Positions 45,117 to 53,622 of a DNA stretch of 64,000 nucleotides are shown here, piece by piece. Below the pieces are notes generated by a model. That model did not search any database, had not been told where the DNA came from, and worked only from the letters and a program-made list of their open reading frames with translations. Position numbers and translations under genes: made by a program. Numbering within the stretch: the first letter of the stretch is position 1; each line of letters starts with the position of its first letter. Source of the stretch: Muribaculaceae bacterium (GTDB taxonomy: Bacteria > Bacteroidota > Bacteroidia > Bacteroidales > Muribaculaceae); assembly GCA_017651515.1 (NCBI GenBank), contig JAGCCU010000079.1:1-64000 (forward strand), written 5' to 3'.

Positions 45117-45763
45117 ATTGTTATGCTTTTTTTAATGGTTGACGTAGATAAAGGTTGTACTTGTACAGCTGGCTGTTCATCAACAGTTGCCGAACCACCT
45201 TGCGCGAAACGCACCCATCCGTTTGGTTCACCTTCTTGGCGCACCCATTCCGCAACATTCTGATCTTCGGGATAAGGATACACGTTCTTGGCGTGGTAAA
45301 GCTTGTACTTGAGATACATTTCCACCCTGAGCACCAGATCACGCAACGAGGCAAGTACTCCCATCTCCTTGATGGTAAGGCATACATGTCCCTTGAAACT
45401 ACCTGATGAGCGAATGTTGGGATGCCAAATATCGGTGATGAATGTAAAAATGGGGTTTCCATCTGCCGAAGGGTAATTGTTTGGCAGCACGATACTCATT
45501 TTGTGAAGATCACCAAAGATGGGTTCACGAGGCATCGGCATATCCTTTACACCAACAATGGACCGCACACGATAGCGGATTTCATATTCCGTTGGCAGCC
45601 CAACTATGTTTTTACGACGGACGATATAGCTGATTGACGGATTGCGCGGATTAGCATTACGACGCTTCTCACACATCTCATCAAGGAGATACCATTCCTG
45701 CCAAAGACGCACGTCACGACCCGTGAGATCCTTCTGATTGAATCGTTTTAACGCTTCGTTCAT
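45113..45763 (-). CDS. E2-like ubiquitin-conjugating enzyme (UBC fold)
   Basis: The 216-residue protein carries the hallmarks of a UBC-fold E2. A strand ends in LPNNYPSADGNPIFTF, the HPN motif follows (114-116, in DIWHPNI), then GHVCLTI with the catalytic Cys at 128, then helices ending in VAEWV. The HPN-to-Cys distance (12 residues from the Asn) is close to the eukaryotic value of about 8-10. The N-terminal 85 residues fit the first helix and sheet. The C-terminal 40 residues are extra and probably flexible. There is no signal peptide. It directly follows the ubiquitin-like gene, and the E1, RING and JAMM genes follow within 9 kb. Its partner is most likely that modifier; the target is unknown. 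Confidence 0.82.
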   Translation of the reverse strand: MNEALKRFNQKDLTGRDVRLWQEWYLLDEMCEKRRNANPRNPSISYIVRRKNIVGLPTEYEIRYRVRSIVGVKDMPMPREPIFGDLHKMSIVLPNNYPSADGNPIFTFITDIWHPNIRSSGSFKGHVCLTIKEMGVLASLRDLVLRVEMYLKYKLYHAKNVYPYPEDQNVAEWVRQEGEPNGWVRFAQGGSATVDEQPAVQVQPLSTSTIKKSITI

Positions 45764-45818
45764 ATCTAAAATGATAATTATCGGTTCAAAAGACTTTGAT
45801 CCAAGTTTTCAGTATTTG

Positions 45819-46142
45819 TTATCCTGCGATAGGTACGGAAATCAAGTGAAGCAAGTCTCCCGACTGTACATTATAGTCTTCCAGAATTTGCTCTCTTCCA
45901 TACTCGTCTTCATAATCGAGAATAGTGTGCTCGTCATCGTCAAGTCCAAGCAAGTACTGCACGGGGTTGCCTCCACCGTCCATCTTGGGGAGCTCAAACA
46001 CATTCACGATACTCTCCACCAGTTCGCGGAGAGTCTTGTTGGGATCTTGAACTTTAAGTTCCACTTCTTCGTACTCACTCCCATCAATTGTCAAGCGGAT
46101 GATGAAGTCACCATCCAGCAAGTCGGTCTGATTGTCAATCAT
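45819..46142 (-). CDS. Ubiquitin-like beta-grasp modifier ending in Gly
   Basis: The 107-residue protein begins with a short leader and then strands and a helix in beta-grasp order: DFIIRLTIDG, YEEVELKVQ, a helix in TLRELVESIVNVF, a YLLGLDDD strand and a final DLLHLISVPIAG. The mature C-terminus is Ala-Gly, so a free C-terminal Gly is available for adenylation without trimming. It resembles the ubiquitin-like YukD/EsaB proteins of type VII secretion, but here E2-like, E1-like, RING and JAMM genes accompany it. The E2 gene follows 55 bases later. It may be conjugated to T6SS or host-cell proteins; no target is visible. Confidence 0.75.
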   Translation of the reverse strand: MIDNQTDLLDGDFIIRLTIDGSEYEEVELKVQDPNKTLRELVESIVNVFELPKMDGGGNPVQYLLGLDDDEHTILDYEDEYGREQILEDYNVQSGDLLHLISVPIAG

Positions 46143-46194
46143 AGTTATTCTGTTTTAAAGTTAATAATCGTAGTTGTGAGCCATATAACCTGGC

Positions 46195-47307
46195 TTAAAA
46201 CACACCACCCTTGATTCTGAAGAGCTGAAGCATGACGTAGAAGTCACGCAGTTGGTCTTCGGTCAAAAGTTGTTTATGGACTATTTTGTCGCTCTTGCCT
46301 GCCTTTAATGTGAGCTGTGCCCAATTGCAATGAGCCAAGGCATAGAGCAGATCTTTGTCGTCATTATCGCTCATGATATTGTCGCTGGTTTCCCATGACA
46401 TCTTTCCCATGCTGCCACGGTCAATATTTTCGGGGCGGATGTTATATGTGCATCGACGGTCATCAGCGGAAGCGGGCATATAATCAATCTGGAAATCAAC
46501 ATCGTTATAAAGAAGCGGGTCTTTTGAACAATACTGTATGCGCATGTGAAGTGGGCCAGCCGTACCGTCGACTTTTTCATCAAAATAGAGAAATGCACCA
46601 TTCTGGTTATGATCCATGCTGGCAGCAGCGGGTAAATACCGCTTTCCTTGATGCTTTACATACTCCATCAAATCTTCTTCGGCGTCGATGATTTCATCAT
46701 CAACCCATTTATACCGGGCAATGGTGTCAATATATTGAACCAACCCATATTTTGACATATCACCCTCGGTCAATTCACGAAGTAATGCTTCTTCCTCGGG
46801 AGTCATATTTGATTCTATTTTCTCCGATTTGACAATAGGTCTGCCTTTATTGTCCTGAAGAGGCTTAGAATCCTTTTCTGATTTTCCTTTAGTTTCGCCT
46901 GATGGAACTGCGTTTCGTTCCTGATGGGTGACAGTATTGTTCTTAGTCTGCGATATTTTGCCTTTATTCTTTTTATCAGGTGAAACTACGTTATGGGGCT
47001 GAGTTGTGGACGTGTTATCCATATTCAGCGTTATTTCGCCTTCATTTTTGTGGGTCGAGGGTCGTGAACGTTGAGTGCGCTGTGGTGCAGTCACTTTTGC
47101 GTCAACTTCGTTTTTAATTGGTGCGTTCACTTCATCTTCAACCCATACCCAGTGTCCGCCAGCCTTCGGCGCAGGCTTTTGGCAGTTGCACGTTTCACAT
47201 GTACACTGGCAGCCGCAGTTGGGTTGTTGCGTCTGAGCAGTTATGGTTAATGTACCACAAACTGCCACAACTACTACTCTAAGAAATGTATGAATCGATG
47301 ATGCCAT
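46195..47307 (-). CDS. Secreted protein with GGHWV motif, unknown function
   Basis: The 370-residue protein has a signal peptide (to TITAQ) and a Cys-rich mature start (NCGCQCTCETCNC). The motif GGHWVWVEDEV follows (about 51-61), then a low-complexity Lys/Asn/Thr-rich linker (70-160) and an alpha/beta C-terminal domain (170-370). The GGHWV motif recurs in the periplasmic TM protein encoded at 42364-43746. No lipobox or transmembrane helix is visible. It is encoded just before the ubiquitin-like gene. The Cys cluster could bind metal or form disulfides in the periplasm. Family not recognised. Confidence 0.6.
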   Translation of the reverse strand: MASSIHTFLRVVVVAVCGTLTITAQTQQPNCGCQCTCETCNCQKPAPKAGGHWVWVEDEVNAPIKNEVDAKVTAPQRTQRSRPSTHKNEGEITLNMDNTSTTQPHNVVSPDKKNKGKISQTKNNTVTHQERNAVPSGETKGKSEKDSKPLQDNKGRPIVKSEKIESNMTPEEEALLRELTEGDMSKYGLVQYIDTIARYKWVDDEIIDAEEDLMEYVKHQGKRYLPAAASMDHNQNGAFLYFDEKVDGTAGPLHMRIQYCSKDPLLYNDVDFQIDYMPASADDRRCTYNIRPENIDRGSMGKMSWETSDNIMSDNDDKDLLYALAHCNWAQLTLKAGKSDKIVHKQLLTEDQLRDFYVMLQLFRIKGGVF

Positions 47308-47340
47308 ATTTATTGCACTTAAGTCGTTGATAAATATTGT

Positions 47341-48396
47341 CTACCAAATCCATGCTCCAGAAGGTTGGCTGTAATTATCAGTCCGATAATTCTCAAATTG
47401 GTTCTTGAACACAATCAACTGGAAGCAATCCTCTGGCAACAGCTGTGGCTGTTTCATGCCATAACGGAATAATGCCAACTCATAGTGTTGCTGTTCCGGG
47501 TCGAAGTGCAGTAGCAGGTCCACGCGAGTATCTCGGTGCATCCCGTAAAGGCGTTCAAAGATGGGAGCTGTTAGTTCCTCGTTAAGCCAAATATACGCTT
47601 GCCATTCACTCTTGCCTGTGTGCCAAGCCACTTCGATACGCTCAGGTCGTCCAGCCATGTGATGTCGCATTATGGTGTCATCAGCAATCTTGTGGTGGGT
47701 GCCATCACAACGCGAGACAAAGACATGATCCATCACTGGTGGGTTTTCCTCATCATCGTCATGCCTGCGCCACTTCACATCCTCATCAGATCGCCAGTGT
47801 TCAAACAGCGGCACCAACCGATAGCAGTATTGCGCCATAATTCGGTCGAAAAGTCCCGGCTCTGGCAAGCCGTGCATCTTCAGATGCTTGTGAACGCGCC
47901 TTTTGATGTATTTGCGACAGTGACTGTCGATAGTCTCGGTGGGATTATTTGGCATGAGTTGTTTAGAACTCGATTCCATGCGTTCACCACGCAACCAGTC
48001 CAGAAGTATACTTTTTTTTTCGCCTCGTAGCCACAGCGCCACCTGCCCATAGGGTGCCATGCCTACCACAATGTGCGAAAGACTCGGTTCTCCTTCATCA
48101 TTGGTCATGCGCTGCCAGCATTCTTCCATCTGTGCTGTGGGCAAGTCGCACTCAATGCTATAGAATGTCTTCTCCACAACCGATAGCCAAACCATGTCGA
48201 GTTTTTTGGGCATGGGGAACTTGTCGCGATCAAGAGTCTGAGTGGAGAGAATCTCCCCCCACCGTCCACTGAAAGGATAGCGCCGTGGCACTTCAAGCGC
48301 CTCGCCGTCGCCAATCCACAGCAGACCAAAGTGGAGTTCAGCCGGCCACAAAGCTGGTGCAGATCCTGTCACATGAAGGAAATATTCTTGAGCCAT
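47341..48396 (-). CDS. DUF2931-like protein
   Basis: The 351-residue protein matches the DUF2931 pattern in its first half: a PFSGRWGE segment and then MPKKLDMVWLSVVEKTFY with an ordered strand set. The family is frequent next to Bacteroidetes T6SS cargo genes, often as lipoproteins of about 200 residues. This copy has no signal peptide and has an extra C-terminal half (200-351) that may be a second, diverged unit (EVAWHTGKSEWQAYIWL). It lies 22 bases after the pre-toxin-like gene. An immunity or chaperone role for that neighbour is possible but not shown by sequence. Confidence 0.6.
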   Translation of the reverse strand: MAQEYFLHVTGSAPALWPAELHFGLLWIGDGEALEVPRRYPFSGRWGEILSTQTLDRDKFPMPKKLDMVWLSVVEKTFYSIECDLPTAQMEECWQRMTNDEGEPSLSHIVVGMAPYGQVALWLRGEKKSILLDWLRGERMESSSKQLMPNNPTETIDSHCRKYIKRRVHKHLKMHGLPEPGLFDRIMAQYCYRLVPLFEHWRSDEDVKWRRHDDDEENPPVMDHVFVSRCDGTHHKIADDTIMRHHMAGRPERIEVAWHTGKSEWQAYIWLNEELTAPIFERLYGMHRDTRVDLLLHFDPEQQHYELALFRYGMKQPQLLPEDCFQLIVFKNQFENYRTDNYSQPSGAWIW

Positions 48397-48418
48397 AGAT
48401 GAAGAATTTTTCGATTAA

Positions 48419-50050
48419 TCAGCGTTTTCCTTGCGGCCTGAGATTTTTTTGGCCATACTGATACGATAGGTATAAAGTTCTAGCAGTGAATACGCTGAAC
48501 ACTCCTTTATCAAATTTTGACCAGTTTTGAATTTCCTTTCCTGTTTGCGCCAAAGGCTTCACGTCAGGTTTAAATCCCTGTTTATATAGATTGCTAGACG
48601 TCTTTGCCCCTGCTTGTTCGTAAGCCAATGTTTTTTGGATGAAGCCCTTCCCTTCGACATTAATGTCTTGTAGTGTTAAGCCAGCTTCTTCAAGAGCCTT
48701 GTTATGCTGCGCAATTTCTTGGCTATGCCTTGCCGATAGTTCTTCAACCTCCTTTTGGGCGTTCTCGGCTGCCTTCAGTTCGGGATTGTTTTTCGCCTGT
48801 TTTAGGTTCTCGCTGGCTTTCTCGACGTCACTTGACAATTTACGTCTACGCCCTAATGAAACATGTTTTCTTTGTCGCGCTTGCCTTTGTGCCCGTGAGG
48901 CATTATTTTTCGCTCTTTCGGCAGTTTTCACATCCTTTTCGGCATCAATGACAGCTTTTGATTTTTTGATTTTCGCGCTCTCTGCCGTAGCCTTTTCTAA
49001 TGCTTTCCCGGTTTTCTCTACCGTACGACCGCCTCTGACAGCCTTCGTTACTTTGGCGCCTCCGCGAATTAATTCTGAAGCGGGAATGGCACCAATAAAA
49101 CTAACGATTGCGTCATCGCGCATCTTATACATTTTATCAAAGTCACCAGTGACGCCAGCATGGATTTCTCTGCCAAGGTACACAAAACCATTGGCGAGGT
49201 TCACCACTTCCCCCACAACAGGCAGCAACCCCACCCCCTCGGCAATAAGTTGGGCATTATCAAGCCAGTTGCTATCATCTTCCTCGATTTCTTCAAATTC
49301 TTCCTCGTATTCTTCGCCGTCAATGTCCTGGTCGTTTAAGTATCCATTTTCCTCGACCGAAAGCTCAAAAGTGGGCGATGTGTGTTCAGGCTCAGGTCTA
49401 ATTGTGCAGGCCGGTGTAGCGGGCTTTGCCTGCTCACTACGAATTTCTGAGGGTTGCTGGGTGATTGGCTGGAAGAGCACATGATGCTCAAACACACCCA
49501 CATATTCCGTGTAGAAATTCCAATCGCTGAACTCGTAATTCAACGGATAACTTTGCAGCACTAAAGCTTTGAGCTGTTCATCTTTCAAGTTAAGGCCGTT
49601 AGCCTGGTCACAGAGGTATGAAAAACCTCGCACTGTATCCTCTACAATGTCGAAGCCCACCACGGCAATGTGCACGTCTGCCAGTTTAATAGTGCCCGAC
49701 TTTCCATCAAGATAATCAACTACCTTCTGAGCTGCTTCCTCGATTTTGTCATCTTGGCCTTCAGGGTCATCAACGTAGCCATCGTCGTTCACATATAAAT
49801 CGGAACAATTGATGACGAACGAGGTATTGATTTTGTCGGACACGTCAAGAGAACTGGCAGTAGAACCTTTAATGTCGCGCAGATGCAGATGGTCGGCAAC
49901 GATGTTATGTGCGAACTCCTGCGGTGACTGCGACGACGATTGGCGCATTGCGGTGAAAAATACCTTGATGTAGATTTCCTCGCGATCGTTTTGCGTAGTG
50001 TCGCGGCTTTGGTTTTCGATCGATGATGCGTTTTCCTCTGTGAGACCCAT
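48419..50050 (-). CDS. Large cytoplasmic protein with pre-toxin-like segment; effector or carrier candidate
   Basis: The 543-residue protein has an alpha/beta N-terminal domain (1-200), an acidic linker (about 235-265, EEYEEEFEEIEEDD) and a segment resembling the pre-toxin TG region (about 268-340, GVGLLPVVGEVVNLANG). A long charged coiled region (350-470) and a helical end follow. No nuclease, amidase, phospholipase or other toxin motif is visible in the final 75 residues. It follows the DUF4280 tip gene by 12 bases, the usual cargo position. It is either an effector of unknown class, a carrier for a separate toxin, or a structural protein. There is no signal peptide. Confidence 0.55.
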   Translation of the reverse strand: MGLTEENASSIENQSRDTTQNDREEIYIKVFFTAMRQSSSQSPQEFAHNIVADHLHLRDIKGSTASSLDVSDKINTSFVINCSDLYVNDDGYVDDPEGQDDKIEEAAQKVVDYLDGKSGTIKLADVHIAVVGFDIVEDTVRGFSYLCDQANGLNLKDEQLKALVLQSYPLNYEFSDWNFYTEYVGVFEHHVLFQPITQQPSEIRSEQAKPATPACTIRPEPEHTSPTFELSVEENGYLNDQDIDGEEYEEEFEEIEEDDSNWLDNAQLIAEGVGLLPVVGEVVNLANGFVYLGREIHAGVTGDFDKMYKMRDDAIVSFIGAIPASELIRGGAKVTKAVRGGRTVEKTGKALEKATAESAKIKKSKAVIDAEKDVKTAERAKNNASRAQRQARQRKHVSLGRRRKLSSDVEKASENLKQAKNNPELKAAENAQKEVEELSARHSQEIAQHNKALEEAGLTLQDINVEGKGFIQKTLAYEQAGAKTSSNLYKQGFKPDVKPLAQTGKEIQNWSKFDKGVFSVFTARTLYLSYQYGQKNLRPQGKR

Positions 50051-50062
50051 GTATTGTGTGTT

Positions 50063-50488
50063 TTATTCGAAGTGTTCCTTGGTTGATTTGATAATATCAG
50101 TCGTACCTTCGGCTATTTGGCCGTCTTGTTCGATGGAGATCACTCCTCCCCATTGGCAAAGGCACTTGCAGCTCTTGAGCAAAGCGGGCGAATTCTGTAT
50201 CAAGTAATCAGGCTTGCCAGGCATCCATGGGCCGGTGGTACCAGGTACGCATGGCATTGGTGTAAGTGCACCCATAGCAGCCGCCGTGGCCGAAGCTGTG
50301 GGAGGATAAGTCGGCGCGCTGCATGGACCAAAGCTGGGAATGTTGGCGACGGGCTTGCAATCCATGATGTTCGCCATCTGCTGACCTGCAAGCCACACCG
50401 TACGGTCGGGAAGCACTACCAGTCGAGCCGGCATTGATCCGAAAGTGCATTTCATGATAGCACCCGAGCAAACGAAAGAATCTGCCAT
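50063..50488 (-). CDS. DUF4280 PAAR-like tip protein
   Basis: The 141-residue protein has the Bacteroidetes PAAR-like DUF4280 pattern: CSGAIMKCTFGS at the start, an ANIMDCKPVANI segment, GPCSAPTYPP and a final CKCLCQWGGVISIEQDGQ. Cys-rich turns coordinate metal in the related spike. Such proteins cap VgrG and carry effectors. It lies one base after the vgrG stop, so translation is probably coupled. Confidence 0.82.
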   Translation of the reverse strand: MADSFVCSGAIMKCTFGSMPARLVVLPDRTVWLAGQQMANIMDCKPVANIPSFGPCSAPTYPPTASATAAAMGALTPMPCVPGTTGPWMPGKPDYLIQNSPALLKSCKCLCQWGGVISIEQDGQIAEGTTDIIKSTKEHFE

Positions 50489-50489
50489 A

Positions 50490-52505
50490 TCAGTTTACTT
50501 TTACTACAGCTGCTTTGATATCGATTTTGGTGCCAGCATTCATTGCCATGTCATTCTGAGCCTTGGCTTGATGCGTAGTGGAATATTCCATCAGTTTTTG
50601 CTGAGCCTCTACACGGATGTTCTCGGCAGTTACCTGGAGTTTGTGTTTCACCTGCTCATCCTTATTGTCTTCAACCTTGACAAACTGGTTCTCGCTGACT
50701 GTGAGCGAGTCGTTACGGTCGATGCTCGTTGAGCGGTCGTGTCCGGCGTGTTCGCGTATGTCATTGTCGGCAGTACGCTGCATGTCATGGCTTGCGGCAA
50801 TGGATATGTCGTTGTCGGCACTGGCATTGATGTCATGACCGGCATGCATGATGATGTCGTTCTGGGCATACAATTCTATGTTACCCGTCGATTCAAGTTT
50901 GATGAGTTTCTCATCGGTGGAGAAAGTGAGGATGTAGTTCTCCTTGCCATGATCGTAAATGCGGATGTATCCGCCTTCGCCCTGATCCCATATTTCGACG
51001 GTATGTCCGTTTCGAGTGCGTATGGCTTTTACCTGATTGCTTCCAGGCAACCAGGCGCTGTCGGGATTTTCCGGCCCGTTGAATAGTGTACCACTCACGT
51101 ATGGCCGTTCGGCATTGCCGCCTTCGAAATCAACCATCACTTCTTCGCCAATTTCAGGAATAAAGCTGAAACCCTTGCCTCCTCCAGCATATGGCTGTGC
51201 AATTCGAAGCCATGGAGTCTGCATGTCGCCCTCCTGCTGTGCCTGCCAGTCGAACTGTACCCTCACACGTCCTAACGCGTTGGGATCTTCGTTGTCGGTC
51301 ACCCGTGCCCGGCAGGAAGGAGCCACTGGATAAACATCGGTGTTGCTGTATGGTGGCCAATCACACTTGCCGGGTATTCCAGAGAATGAATTGCGATAAA
51401 CGCGGTCGTCATCAAACGAATGTACCAGCCCAGTAATCAGGATTTCGTCTTGTTCCACATCGCTGCGAGAAGCATTGCCATAGTCAGTGATGTAGTTGTC
51501 ACGCACAACTAGAATGCCGCCCAGTCGCAGATTAGAGCTGTAGGTCGTACCGCTATAAGTTACCATGCTGGCTTTCTCGCCACGTGCCTGAGTCTTGGTT
51601 GACACATCCAGCACCACTTGTTTGCTGTCTTCGTTAGCATAGCCTCCTGAATGAAGATTCTGCACAGTGGTTTTCATCATGCGCTGCTGCGAAGCCTCAA
51701 AGGTGCGGTCGCTCAAGTCGTTGTAAGAACGCTGCATCTCAGGAAGACCTTCGCGATTCTCGGCGTCAAAAGCATTGTAGGATGATGCCACATGATGGAA
51801 CGCCACATGATGCATTTGCAGGTCGACATGATAGCTTGGAATGTCCTGACCAGGATAAGTAAGTGTAACATGGTCCTGCTCAACCAGATTGCCGAACACC
51901 AGCTGCCTTCCGTCGTGATACATCCATTCGCCGTAGCGCATTGCCAGACGTTGAAGGAACTGGTAATTGGTCTCATTATACTGCACGCAATAGGGTATTA
52001 CCTCGGTAAAGCGAGGATCCACCACTATCTGCATTTCGCTGGCATAGTCACTCAGCACATCGTTAACGATATCGGACAATGTCATCTGTTCAAATGACTT
52101 GCAGGTTGGGTTATCGCCCAGCAACGCATCGTGGCTTTGAGCCTCAACTACAATATTGAATTCAGTCCCCGACCTGCTGCCCGAAGCCGATACAATCACT
52201 CCTTGAAACTCAATGTCGGCAGTCTTTTCACCGCCGCTCCCCAACGATTGCTGTTCTATGTTCTCAGTCTCGAGACGCAGGGTGATATCTTTGCCAATAA
52301 TGTCGCCACACACCTGAAACTGCACTTCCTGCATATGTTCTTCGGGGCCTCGGTGCATTGCGAACGACAATGACGAAGGACGCAACAACTGTTCGGTAAG
52401 AGAGAAGTTGTCCATGTGATATGGAATTCCTTGCAGCTCAATCTCAAATCCTTGCGAAGGCGTGCCGTCGATGGCAACCGTAATGCTCTTGATGGTTATT
52501 GACAC
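50490..52505 (-). CDS. vgrG: T6SS spike protein VgrG/TssI
   Basis: The 671-residue protein has gp27-like domains (1-370, with FEQMTLSDIVNDVL and NYQFLQRLAMRYGEWM), a gp5-type OB domain (about 395-475, ALGRVRVQFDW, GFSFIPEIGEEVMVDF) and a repeat-rich beta-helix needle (DINASADNDISIAASHDMQ) that ends without an added effector domain. The start is GTG (at 52505); the next Met is 30 codons in and would lose the first strands. The DUF4280 tip gene follows directly. The length is typical for VgrG. Confidence 0.92.
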   Translation of the reverse strand: MSITIKSITVAIDGTPSQGFEIELQGIPYHMDNFSLTEQLLRPSSLSFAMHRGPEEHMQEVQFQVCGDIIGKDITLRLETENIEQQSLGSGGEKTADIEFQGVIVSASGSRSGTEFNIVVEAQSHDALLGDNPTCKSFEQMTLSDIVNDVLSDYASEMQIVVDPRFTEVIPYCVQYNETNYQFLQRLAMRYGEWMYHDGRQLVFGNLVEQDHVTLTYPGQDIPSYHVDLQMHHVAFHHVASSYNAFDAENREGLPEMQRSYNDLSDRTFEASQQRMMKTTVQNLHSGGYANEDSKQVVLDVSTKTQARGEKASMVTYSGTTYSSNLRLGGILVVRDNYITDYGNASRSDVEQDEILITGLVHSFDDDRVYRNSFSGIPGKCDWPPYSNTDVYPVAPSCRARVTDNEDPNALGRVRVQFDWQAQQEGDMQTPWLRIAQPYAGGGKGFSFIPEIGEEVMVDFEGGNAERPYVSGTLFNGPENPDSAWLPGSNQVKAIRTRNGHTVEIWDQGEGGYIRIYDHGKENYILTFSTDEKLIKLESTGNIELYAQNDIIMHAGHDINASADNDISIAASHDMQRTADNDIREHAGHDRSTSIDRNDSLTVSENQFVKVEDNKDEQVKHKLQVTAENIRVEAQQKLMEYSTTHQAKAQNDMAMNAGTKIDIKAAVVKVN

Positions 52506-52611
52506 GGGAATTAGTAATACTAAAGGGTTTAAAAAAGGTTATGCTATAAAAACAAATAAGACCAACAATGAATAAGGGCGATTTCATTGTCACAAGAACG
52601 TTAAGCAAATG

Positions 52612-53085
52612 TCACTTGAAGAATTTGCTTACACCATCCATAATCCACTTCTCAAAAGGTAGATCCAGACCTTGCTTTTCATCCCACTCGTTGAAGAAGA
52701 CAGCACTGTCAACAGATCCCACGCGTATGCCTTGGGCACTTATGGTGATGGTTGTGTACATGAGTTTGCTGTCGTTATCGTTGAAATAATCTTTCAACTG
52801 TACACAATAGGCGTTGGCAAATGATACGGTACGATAGCTTCTCTTGTTGCTGTTGCTGAATACCACAAATCTGAACACGCCTGAGTAAACCTCAGTTTTG
52901 TTGAACATCCACTTGTGGAAGAACAGGTCATCGTCGCTGGTCGACGGAATAACAAAAGTGATTTTTCCGCCCTGAGGACGAGATGTGGGCTTGCCTGTGT
53001 CATCAACCTGCTGGTTAAACTCATAGGCACACTCCACTACTCCGTAGGTACGTCCAGCGATTTTCAGCTTTCCTTGTAAGGCCAT
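52612..53085 (-). CDS. tssD: Second Hcp/TssD tube protein, divergent and longer
   Basis: The 157-residue protein has the Hcp beta-barrel pattern: a first strand YGVVECAYEFNQQ, KITFVIPST, LFFHKWMFNK, RTVSFANAYCVQLKDYF and a final TITISAQGIRVG. It is longer than the neighbouring Hcp by a C-terminal helical extension (about 135-157, FEKWIMDGVSKFF). It may be a cap, effector-carrying or alternative tube ring. It follows the first hcp gene by 69 bases and precedes vgrG by about 106 bases. Confidence 0.8.
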   Translation of the reverse strand: MALQGKLKIAGRTYGVVECAYEFNQQVDDTGKPTSRPQGGKITFVIPSTSDDDLFFHKWMFNKTEVYSGVFRFVVFSNSNKRSYRTVSFANAYCVQLKDYFNDNDSKLMYTTITISAQGIRVGSVDSAVFFNEWDEKQGLDLPFEKWIMDGVSKFFK

Positions 53086-53154
53086 AGTAGTGTTATTAAA
53101 GTGGGCAGACTGCTTGCTGACGCTGTTCTGGCAGCAGTCTGCCCAACTGTTACA

Positions 53155-53559
53155 TTAATTGTCAATTGTCCAACGGTTGTTGTGACGAGCATTGCCAATG
53201 GAAATCTCCTTTGCCGAGATTGTGAACTCCTCAAATTGTTGAGTGTCGTTCTTGTTATCGTAGGTCTCAGCATATTCCACCACATAACCTTCCTTGAAGC
53301 TCAGGTTCTTCATCTCACCACCCTGACGGTTGGGGAAGCTGATCTTGCCGCTCTTGCTCATGTAGGTATCAATCATCCATTCAAGGATGTCGGTGTTGCC
53401 GTCATCGTTAGATTTCACTTTCACATAAATCTTGCCACCGCGAGTGGTGCCAGTGGGCTGTCCCTCGACGTCGGTCTGCTGGTTGAGTTCGTAACGAACA
53501 TACATTACCTCGCGTTCGGCTATGCCGTCAGCGTTGATGGTTGCGGTTCTTGTTGCCAT
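53155..53559 (-). CDS. tssD: T6SS tube protein Hcp/TssD
   Basis: This 134-residue Hcp-type protein has YVRYELNQQTD, a GGKIYVKV strand, EWMIDTYM, NLSFKEGYVVEYAETYDN and EEFTISAKEISIG. The pattern is that of Bacteroidetes TssD. It follows TssC and would form the inner tube that is pushed out on sheath contraction. The sequence has no added domain. Confidence 0.88.
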   Translation of the reverse strand: MATRTATINADGIAEREVMYVRYELNQQTDVEGQPTGTTRGGKIYVKVKSNDDGNTDILEWMIDTYMSKSGKISFPNRQGGEMKNLSFKEGYVVEYAETYDNKNDTQQFEEFTISAKEISIGNARHNNRWTIDN

Positions 53560-53622
53560 AATTATAAAACATTAATTAATTGAGAAATAAATATTGAATT
53601 TAAAAACTTGTTAGAGATTACA

